From: Candidatus Bathyarchaeota archaeon
Lineage (GTDB): Archaea; Thermoproteota; Bathyarchaeia; Bathyarchaeales; DTEX01
Assembly: GCA_026414245.1 (NCBI GenBank)
Contig: JAOAJJ010000042.1
Span: forward strand, 1-8,989
Length of the DNA stretch: 8,989 bases
Reading direction: 5' to 3'
The position numbers and the translations under genes were made by a program. The notes below the pieces were generated by a model. That model worked only from the letters and a program-made list of their open reading frames with translations, was not told the origin of the DNA and did not search any database. The stretch's first letter is position 1. Every line of letters starts with the position of its first letter. Below, piece after piece: positions 1 through 4,716 of this stretch.

Positions 1-538
1 TGCTCCTGAAAATGTTAGGAATGATATAAAAATAATGGATATTAGCTTGCCCGTTAATTTAGGCAAATATGATCTCGTTATTAGTACTGAAGTTGCAGAA
101 CATCTCCCTAAAGGGTCAGCAGAAACTTTTATAGCCAACTTGACGACTCATGCATCTAACATTATATTTTTTACAGCAGCTGACCTGGTCAAGGAGGAAC
201 CGATCATATAAATGAGCAACCTCACGAATACTGGATTGAAAAATTTAATTCAAACGGATTCATTTTTTGAAGAATGAAAGTCGTGAACTTCGAATTTTCC
301 TCAAAAGAAAATGGGGAAAAATCGGAATGCCCCTTGGTGGTTTATTCAAAATTCCATGATCCTTAAGAAAGCCAATAAAGGCAGAAGCAAATACACTTAA
401 ACTTCAGCTGATCTCGTCAAGGATAAGTCTCATATCCCATACTTATATCAAAAGTATTTAATTCGTTTATTCAGGCGAATACTAAAAACTTGCGTATATA
501 AATTGAGTAGAAAATTTAAAATCCGTAAATTCTATTAG
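1..538 (+). pseudogene. Decayed class I SAM-dependent methyltransferase, cut by the left window edge
   Basis: Three successive reading frames rebuild one methyltransferase C-terminal half. From base 2 the frame reads through ISTEVAEHLPKG and NIIFFTAA, then stops at 209-211. From 184 the next frame continues as PGQGGTDHINEQPHEYW up to a stop at 268-270. From about 300, LKRKWGKIGMP and then (from 332, shifted again) WWFIQNSMILKK follow, with a stop at 398-400. The same frame then runs on as a basic tail (YLIRLFRRILK) to a TAG at 536-538. The order of these blocks (EVxEHLP, NxxFFTAAxPGQGGxxHxNxQPxxYW, GMPWWF) is the one I associate with a methyltransferase family common in surface-glycan and glycosyltransferase clusters. 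At least three indels and two in-frame stops rule out a functional product. The N-terminal half, including the SAM-binding glycine motif, lies outside the window. I am confident that it is a relic, and fairly confident of the family. Confidence 0.8.
495..502 (+). promoter_or_regulatory. TATA-like box upstream of the 631 methyltransferase
   Basis: TATATAAA lies in AT-rich sequence about 130 bases before the proposed GTG start at 631. An archaeal start site would fall near 520-528, leaving a long leader of roughly 105 bases. It overlaps the basic tail of the preceding relic. Composition here is AT-rich throughout, so chance occurrence is quite possible. Confidence 0.25.
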
Positions 539-630
539 TCGCTGTAAATTTTAACTGCTGAAAATGAACAAAAATAATTAGTTTGTAAAACATCGGCTTT
601 ACTAGCCACATCCTTTATCTACAAGAAGGC

Positions 631-1401
631 GTGATCATTATTCAGGTGACTTGCATCCTGAAGAGAGAGAGCACACGCTTAAATCGCCTTCTCACTCGAT
701 CCTTTAGATCTGATTATAAAAGTATTGACTGGAGGAAGGATTGGGAAACAATCATACGTAAGATTTCTATGATAGAGAGATGTCTTCCCGTCAGCAGCGT
801 AATAGACTTTGGAGGAATGTGGGGGGTAGACGGTTTATACTCTAGTATATGTGTGGAGGAATTTAATATACCTAGAGTGACAATGATAGATAAATTTGAG
901 TCGGAAAACTGGATTCAAAATCCACGTTTAAGGGCGAATATAGATTTCCGGATAGGAGATTTCTCAGATGAAGTTTTCATGTCAAGTTTGAAAGAGTCTT
1001 ACGATCTCGCTTTAGCCTACGATGTTCTTCCCCACCAGAGAGACCCAATACATACCTTATCTCTTATGCTATCAAAAACTAAAAAATTCTTTTTAATCTC
1101 ACAAGCCATACTTCCAGAAGAAATCATGCCTCGTAACTCTCTTATTTTACTTTCAGGCTCAAGAGCAAAGAAACTCATTCCGTTTCATGAGAAATGGACT
1201 AAAGAAATAAATTACTGGGCAAACTTTTCAGATGCAACCATAATGGATTCTGATCATTGGTTATGGGGTATGACACCATCATTCATAGAAAGCCTGATGG
1301 CTGGTTTAGGTTGGAGAATCATTCATAGAGAGTTTTGGCGCGGATGGCTGCCAAAATCTTCGAAGTGGAAGTTATGCGGCCTAATTTTTACTAAAATCTG
1401 A
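631..1401 (+). CDS. SAM-dependent methyltransferase-like protein with a divergent SAM motif
   Basis: The 256-residue product has a class I (Rossmann) methyltransferase layout. Residues 56-66, SVIDFGGMWGV, match the glycine-rich SAM motif I in its alternating DFGGxxG form rather than the usual DxGxGxG. Residues 83-90, VTMIDKFE, fit the acidic end of strand 2 that holds the SAM ribose. Residues 104-111, IDFRIGDF, fit the strand 3 region, and 114-129, starting YDLALAYDVLPHQ, fit motif IV. The substrate cannot be told from the sequence. A neighbouring methyltransferase relic suggests a former glycan or lipid modification locus. The GTG at 631 is the first usual start after the in-frame stop at 586-588, but the purine-rich AGAAGG touches it too closely to be a good ribosome site. 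A start further in, up to the ATG at 769, cannot be excluded, and that ATG would still keep motif I. No indel is evident, unlike in its neighbours. Confidence 0.7.
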   Translation: MIIIQVTCILKRESTRLNRLLTRSFRSDYKSIDWRKDWETIIRKISMIERCLPVSSVIDFGGMWGVDGLYSSICVEEFNIPRVTMIDKFESENWIQNPRLRANIDFRIGDFSDEVFMSSLKESYDLALAYDVLPHQRDPIHTLSLMLSKTKKFFLISQAILPEEIMPRNSLILLSGSRAKKLIPFHEKWTKEINYWANFSDATIMDSDHWLWGMTPSFIESLMAGLGWRIIHREFWRGWLPKSSKWKLCGLIFTKI

Positions 1402-1496
1402 TTACTGATATGCCATATTCCACAAGTAAGAAGATAATCTTAGAATAAAACTTCTCATATCCCTTTATCAATCAAGTTAGGAGAATAAGAAGAGAG

Positions 1497-1739
1497 CTAG
1501 GTTCTCTTTAACTGAAGCATATAAATGTTCACGTAGTCTTCATCAACGGTTGCTTGGTATCCAGCTCCCCTTACCTCCTCCATTGATAGCCTAAACCAGT
1601 AGCCGAATGATCCGCATTCAGTATTATCCGGGTCGATTAAGCTCAGCCCTCTGTAGCCTTTCCGCCTCTACCAGGGTGAACCTCACTGCGCCTACCTATA
1701 ATCCCCAAACCAATGAAACCGGTCATCTTCCTCACGCAT
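1497..1739 (-). pseudogene. Small unrecognised gene broken by two compensating frameshifts
   Basis: On the minus strand an ATG at 1739-1737 opens MREEDDRFHWFGDYR and stops at once. One base back, the next frame reads VGAVRFTLVEAE. One base forward, the original frame resumes as KGYRGLSLIDPDN, then ECGSFGYWFRLSMEEV, and ends in YVNIYMLQLKRT with a TAG at 1499-1497. The span is 243 bases, exactly 81 codons including the stop, so the -1 and +1 shifts cancel. The joined product would be about 80 residues, soluble and acidic, with a well-mixed aromatic and charged composition typical of a real protein. I do not recognise the family. An AT-rich stretch lies upstream on the minus strand around 1760-1785. 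Either the gene is decaying or the assembly has two indels here. A third possibility, that the long last frame alone is a chance open frame, seems less likely given how the pieces join. Confidence 0.5.
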
Positions 1740-1806
1740 TTCTCTTCCAAGAAAAATGTGCAACAAAACCCTTAAAAATATCTCCTAAAAATAATTTTCA
1801 TAAAAA

Positions 1807-1817
1807 ATAAATTTATG
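1807..1817 (+). promoter_or_regulatory. Candidate TATA box of tRNA-Ala
   Basis: AATAAATTTATG-like AT-rich sequence is centred about 20 bases before the mature tRNA 5' end, close to where an archaeal TATA element should sit. The whole stretch 1765-1817 is AT-rich, so the exact box is uncertain. Confidence 0.35.
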
Positions 1818-1830
1818 TAGGGGCTGGAAT

Positions 1831-1908
1831 GGGCGGGTAGATCAGCCTGGTATGATCGCGGCGTTGGCATCGCCGAGGTCGAGGGTTCAAATCCCTCCCC
1901 GTCCACCA
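1831..1908 (+). tRNA. tRNA-Ala (anticodon GGC), CCA encoded
   Basis: The sequence folds fully as a cloverleaf. The 7-bp acceptor stem pairs 1831-1837 with 1898-1904 and contains one G:U pair at positions 3:70, the classic alanine identity element. The D stem is GATC (1840-1843) with GATC (1854-1857). The anticodon stem CGGCG/CGCCG (1859-1863, 1871-1875) encloses the loop TTGGCAT with anticodon GGC at 1866-1868. The T stem GAGGG/CCCTC (1881-1885, 1893-1897) encloses TTCAAAT. The discriminator is A1905, followed by an encoded CCA at 1906-1908. No intron is present. Its 3' end lies 19 bases from a tyrosine recombinase relic, the usual relation between an integrated element and its tRNA target. 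Confidence 0.96.
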
Positions 1909-1926
1909 TTCTGCACTCCCCCCAAT

Positions 1927-2201
1927 CTAGATTACTTGCGCCTCCGAAATATCATAAGGCCTTTCAAGAAGCCTACTTGACACCTTAAATATCCTGGGCT
2001 CCCCTCTTCAGGGGAAACTGCGCTCTTCCATTCACAAAGTCTATGTTGACCCTGTGAATCTAAATGCTTCTACGGCTTTCATGCCGGTTTCCTCAAGCAG
2101 CCGGAGGAAGCCGCTGTTTTTGGATCGGAGCCGGCTACTAGCTGATTGATCTCCTGTTCGGTTGGTGTAGACGGCATTAGCGGCGGCTTAGCCTTAAGAT
2201 T
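1927..2201 (-). pseudogene. Decayed archaeal tyrosine recombinase (XerA-like integrase)
   Basis: Four minus-strand frame segments in the correct order rebuild the start of an integrase catalytic domain. From 2201 the first reads NLKAKPPLMP then TPTEQEINQLVAGSDPKTA. From 2109 the second reads FLRLLEETGMKAVEAFRF, stopping at 2041. An overlapping third frame gives IDFVNGRAQFPLKRG. From 2007 the last reads RGEPRIFKVSSRLLE, ending at a stop at 1929-1927, with FRRRK in an overlapping frame nearby. Archaeal XerA-type recombinases have the same succession: PTxxEIxxLIAG, FLxLLxETGMRxxEA, DIDF, then a GSEPRIFKxS block. The Arg of ETGMR, the first catalytic arginine, is Lys here. The C-terminal part with HxxR and the nucleophilic Tyr is missing, apparently lost towards the tRNA, and I could not recover the N-terminal core-binding domain. 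The gene is certainly inactive. Its place just beyond the tRNA-Ala 3' end points to an old integrated element. Confidence 0.75.
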
Positions 2202-2230
2202 AAGTCGACGAGTATGCGCCTTGATATTAC

Positions 2231-2478
2231 ATGATTATTATCGGTGGGCTTAGAAGGGCTTAAAAAGAGTTCGACTGGCTGAATAACGAAACCTATTTAG
2301 GTCTGGAAGAATCCTTCGAATTAAGGCTCCTTTTAAATGAGCGATTTTTCGCAGGTTTTTAAGAGAGATGCCGGTCGTTATTGTTGGCTGTAGGGTTCAA
2401 GTGCTTCCCCTAAAAATGGTTTATGGTGATGCTGCAATAACCATGAACATGGTTTTAGCGCTTTTACAAGGGTTTTAA
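2231..2478 (+). pseudogene. Relic of an unrecognised protein, one stop and one frameshift
   Basis: An ATG at 2231 opens MIIIGGLRRA, interrupted by TAA at 2261-2263 where one base change would restore Leu (TTA). The same frame then continues as KEFDWLNNETYLGLEESFEL and RLLLNER until a TAA at 2360-2362. The frame that is open from 2341 takes over as FRRFLREMPVVIVGCRVQVL, then LKMVYGDAAITMNMVLALLQ, with a TAA at 2476-2478. The joined product would be about 80 residues with alternating helix-like and strand-like segments. I do not recognise it. The second half alone could be translated as 36 residues from the ATG at 2368 behind AAGAGAG, but the match in style between the halves argues for one broken gene. 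It lies 29 bases from the recombinase relic on the other strand and 38 bases from the end of the DUF362 gene. Confidence 0.45.
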
Positions 2479-2516
2479 TAAAATATAGAGGATGCTAAAG
2501 GGGTTGCCTACTCAAA

Positions 2517-3785
2517 TTAAGGTTTATTTCCCGAATTTCTCGGTGAATACCCGAAATTTATTTCTATTAACTCGTAATCTTGCTTTCCAGCCCCAGCCTT
2601 TTCAGCCGCTTCAAGCATGACTCGCCAGTCCGGCGCCACATGTGCGGCTCCAGGTGTGGCTTTCCAGCGCAGCCGCGCTATAGCATTGAATTTTTCAGCT
2701 CCCCTCTCCATTACTCCAGCCGCCTCAGCCATGGAGCCCGGTATACCTGGAGAGTTGTTCACCATATCTATGCACGCCCTGTCGACGGCTACGGGATCTT
2801 TTGACGCGAATACCCCGAGGTTTGGGACAATGGGTATTCCGACGAAGGGGTCGCAGTCGCAGAGTGGAACTATATCTATAGCGAGGTTTATACATGCGCA
2901 TTTACCCCTAAAATATTTAATTATTCCAGCCGCTGCCTCCCCGATTCTCGACTCCTGCTCCAATACATCCGGGAAGATGCGTGAGATGAACGCTTCCGTT
3001 GGGCAGTAGTCTATGCAGAAGGCGCAGTCAATGCATTTCTCAGGAATTATTTTCGCTTTTCCCTCGGACAAAACTATTGCGTTTGTTGGGCAAGCGGGTA
3101 TGCATTTCCCGCATCCATTACATTTTTCCCAGTCTACTTCCAGCTTAGTATTATGGTGTATCCACCATTTCCCCTGCTTCGATTGGCATCCTACACCGAT
3201 ATTTTTAAGCGCGCCGCCCACCGACATAACGTCGTGGCATTTGAAGTGCGCTACACTGAGTAAAACATCGGCTTCAGCTATGGCGGGAGCTATGTAAACC
3301 TTTTTAATGAACCTTCCATTGACGTCGAATTCAACGGACTTTAAGCCTTTAGGTGCATCAGCAAATATAACTGGGCAATCCATTGTTTCGGGTGTGAAGC
3401 CGTTCATGGCGGCTGTCTTCAACCCCTCCTCAAGATCTCTCCTAGACCATAATGCTTCGCCGCCTTCATCGTGAAGAACTTTTCCACCTGAGAAGAGCGT
3501 ATCGCAGACAAATGGTTTGCCGCCCATCTCCTTAACCTTCTCAACAATTTTCCTAACGTAAACTGGCCTAATGTAGCATTGGGTGTATCGTTCACCAAAA
3601 TGGATCTTAATAGCCACAGTGTCTCCGGGCGAGATAATGTCTTCAAGAATTTTACCAGCTAGCTCCTTAGTCTGGTAAACGAGGCTGTGGGTATACCATT
3701 TGGTCGGCGGAACCTTGGGAATATAGTCTACGGGCACATTGGCGCTGACAAAATAAACCTTTGACCTGAAGGCGAGCACCTCCAT
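2517..3785 (-). CDS. DUF362 domain protein with internal 2[4Fe-4S] ferredoxin module
   Basis: This 422-residue, apparently cytoplasmic iron-sulfur protein matches the DUF362 family. The N-terminal part (about 8-200) has the family features VAIKIHFGE (57-65), a GGKPFVCDT strand-turn (88-96), a LLSVAHFKCHDVMSVGGALKN block (175-195) and a following GxGC. Two ferredoxin motifs then follow: C222-x2-C225-x2-C228-x3-C232-P and C251-x2-C254-x2-C257-x3-C261-P. The rest of DUF362 resumes after them, with a cysteine-rich GKCACINLAI (294-303) and PLCDCDP (307-313), then DPVAVDRACID. Eight cluster ligands are complete, so two [4Fe-4S] clusters are expected. The DUF362 part has no biochemical role that I can state; electron transfer or metal handling is a guess. 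There is no signal peptide and no membrane segment. The ATG at 3785 has no Shine-Dalgarno sequence but a TATA-like box about 20 bases ahead, which suggests a leaderless mRNA. hycI upstream lies in the same direction. Confidence 0.88.
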   Translation of the reverse strand: MEVLAFRSKVYFVSANVPVDYIPKVPPTKWYTHSLVYQTKELAGKILEDIISPGDTVAIKIHFGERYTQCYIRPVYVRKIVEKVKEMGGKPFVCDTLFSGGKVLHDEGGEALWSRRDLEEGLKTAAMNGFTPETMDCPVIFADAPKGLKSVEFDVNGRFIKKVYIAPAIAEADVLLSVAHFKCHDVMSVGGALKNIGVGCQSKQGKWWIHHNTKLEVDWEKCNGCGKCIPACPTNAIVLSEGKAKIIPEKCIDCAFCIDYCPTEAFISRIFPDVLEQESRIGEAAAGIIKYFRGKCACINLAIDIVPLCDCDPFVGIPIVPNLGVFASKDPVAVDRACIDMVNNSPGIPGSMAEAAGVMERGAEKFNAIARLRWKATPGAAHVAPDWRVMLEAAEKAGAGKQDYELIEINFGYSPRNSGNKP

Positions 3786-3800
3786 TAAATTGAGCTTTTA

Positions 3801-3807
3801 CTTAAAA
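3801..3807 (-). promoter_or_regulatory. TATA-like box for the DUF362 gene
   Basis: On the minus strand TTTTAAG is centred about 20 bases before the ATG. An archaeal start site 22-27 bases downstream of its centre would fall at or next to the ATG, which agrees with the absence of any ribosome-binding site. That gives the gene its own promoter, separate from hycI. Confidence 0.45.
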
Positions 3808-3851
3808 GAGTGTTTTAGCTTGAGCATTAAAGTTTTACGTTATGGATTACG

Positions 3852-3895
3852 CCACTCTTATCTTCCACTAATTCCGCCTCGGAAAGATAGGGTGG
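3852..3895. repeat. Imperfect inverted repeat (14-pair stem) upstream of the DUF362 gene
   Basis: The 15-base arms 3852-3866 (CCACTCTTATCTTCC) and 3881-3895 (GGAAAGATAGGGTGG) pair over 14 positions, with one G:T-type pair and a single bulged base on each side, around a 14-base loop. A competing small hairpin, TTCCG (3872-3876) with CGGAA (3880-3884), reuses part of the right arm, so the two folds exclude each other. The arms lie about 65-110 bases before the DUF362 start. They could be a DNA operator or, if transcribed, a structured RNA. The remaining gap 3786-4079 holds no gene that I can support. Confidence 0.4.
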
Positions 3896-4030
3896 GTTCT
3901 TTAGACAGCCATCCTAAGAATAGGTTTAGAGGCGATTATAATATGGTCGGTATAATGTTCCTCAGCCCCTTTAGCCCTACTATCGGTGTTCGATGTAAGA
4001 TCACGGGCTATTTTCTAAGCGAAACATGAT

Positions 4031-4070
4031 TTCAGCCGGGTCACCTTTAAAAGGTGCTGAAAAGCGCTTT
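4031..4070. repeat. Nested inverted repeats just after the hycI stop
   Basis: CACCTTT (4042-4048) and AAAGGTG (4050-4056) form a perfect 7-bp repeat around one base. It is enclosed by TTCAG (4031-4035) and CTGAA (4057-4061), with six unpaired bases on one side. Abutting this is the perfect 10-bp palindrome AAAGCGCTTT (4061-4070). The structure begins about ten bases beyond the hycI stop codon and may act as a 3' hairpin or terminator for hycI. No T-run follows it in the hycI direction, so termination is not certain. A regulatory site for the DUF362 gene is the alternative. Confidence 0.4.
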
Positions 4071-4079
4071 AATGCTTAC

Positions 4080-4601
4080 TTATGGAAGTTTTTCGTTCCC
4101 TTTTGGGCTATCTATGGTCTCTAGGATCTCTAGAAGGATTCTCGATCCCAGCTCGATGGATTTTTTAACCTCTGGGCTTACATCCTCCCCTAGATTTAAG
4201 CTCTTTGGCTCCACGCCTAGGAGCATGACTTTTGCGCCCACATATCTACCTATAAGCTCAGCTAGAATATGTAGTGGTATACTATGCGTCGATAACGCTA
4301 CGCTCGATATTTGCTCCGGAGGGATAAGCCTTATTTCCCCGGGTTTTCCACCGAAATCCGCAGCATCAATGAGCAGAACATGTGAGGGCTTAAACCGCCT
4401 TATATGTCCAATGAAGTTTTCCGGCATTACGCCACCGTCTATGAGCTTGACTTTTTTGGGAAGTTTTCCCATAAGTCTACTTATAAATTCTGGACCTAGA
4501 GCGTCATCCCCCCTAAGGACGTTGCCGACACCTAAGATTACGAGTTTAGAGCAGCCTTCCAGCCAAGTCTTGAGGTCGCTTCTTAATTTTAACTCGAACA
4601 T
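4080..4601 (-). CDS. hycI: HycI-type [NiFe]-hydrogenase maturation protease
   Basis: The 173-residue product belongs to peptidase family A31. These cytoplasmic endopeptidases cut the C-terminal extension from a hydrogenase large subunit once nickel is in place. Residues 21-36 carry the signature ILGVGNVLRGDDALG. The nickel-sensing residues known from E. coli HycI (Asp16, Asp62, His90) align with Asp33 (GDD), Asp79 (LIDAADFGGKPGE) and His106 (STHSIPLH). The IDGG-x2-PEN block (54-62) and LLGVEP (127-132) are also HycI-like. The closeness to HycI rather than HyaD/HybD hints at a membrane-bound (group 4) or cofactor-linked target, but the enzyme processed is not encoded here. Length is normal. 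The ATG at 4601 lacks a clear ribosome site. The gene diverges from hdrC-hdrB-hypF across a 115-base gap, and HypF acts on the same maturation route. Confidence 0.92.
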   Translation of the reverse strand: MFELKLRSDLKTWLEGCSKLVILGVGNVLRGDDALGPEFISRLMGKLPKKVKLIDGGVMPENFIGHIRRFKPSHVLLIDAADFGGKPGEIRLIPPEQISSVALSTHSIPLHILAELIGRYVGAKVMLLGVEPKSLNLGEDVSPEVKKSIELGSRILLEILETIDSPKGNEKLP

Positions 4602-4639
4602 AATTCATCTATTAGTTATAGTTATGGGAAACGCCAAAC

Positions 4640-4649
4640 TTAAATATAT
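4640..4649. promoter_or_regulatory. TATA-like element between hycI and hdrC, usable in both directions
   Basis: TTAAATATAT on the plus strand predicts a start near 4668-4675 and a leader of about 45 bases before the hdrC TTG codon. Read on the minus strand (ATATATTTAA), it sits about 40 bases before the hycI ATG, giving a start near 4620. It is the only strong TATA-like run in this 115-base divergent gap, so sharing is plausible but not shown. Confidence 0.45.
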
Positions 4650-4657
4650 GATTCAAT

Positions 4658-4671
4658 TTTCTTTAAAGAAA
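4658..4671. promoter_or_regulatory. Perfect 14-bp palindrome, candidate operator of hdrC
   Basis: TTTCTTTAAAGAAA is fully self-complementary. It lies 8 bases downstream of the TATA-like element, over the expected hdrC transcription start, where a bound dimeric repressor would block initiation. The sequence is AT-only except for one C and one G, so some chance exists. Confidence 0.4.
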
Positions 4672-4702
4672 TATGGCGTAAGACCGCTCAGCCATTGTTG
4701 TC

Positions 4703-4709
4703 GGGAGGA
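4703..4709 (+). promoter_or_regulatory. Shine-Dalgarno site that fixes the hdrC TTG start
   Basis: GGGAGGA lies 7 bases before TTG at 4717. No other in-frame start in this area (ATG 4624, ATG 4648) has a comparable site, so this decides the start. Confidence 0.75.
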
Positions 4710-4716
4710 CAGTTAT

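Noticed and set aside
1607..1810. Plus-strand open frame of 67 codons before the tRNA
   Set aside because: No ribosome site and poor composition; the opposite strand carries a much more protein-like broken gene.
2391..2411. T-arm-like motif AGGGTTCAAGTGCTTCCCC resembling the end of tRNA-Ala, a possible second attachment site for the relic element
   Set aside because: The similarity is mostly the universal GGTTCAA core, the T stem does not pair, and the stretch is better explained as coding sequence (GCRVQVL) of the 2231-2478 relic.
3013..3297. Plus-strand open frame opposite the ferredoxin part of the DUF362 gene
   Set aside because: A mirror of the cysteine-rich coding strand; no independent evidence.
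3790..4029. Plus-strand open frame of 79 codons in the DUF362-hycI gap
   Set aside because: No recognisable domain, start or composition signal; it crosses the hairpin and promoter region of the DUF362 gene.
4054..4716. Plus-strand open frame continuous with hdrC
   Set aside because: It runs antisense across the whole of hycI, has Ser/Pro/Leu-rich shadow composition, and the real HdrC start has its own Shine-Dalgarno site at 4703.
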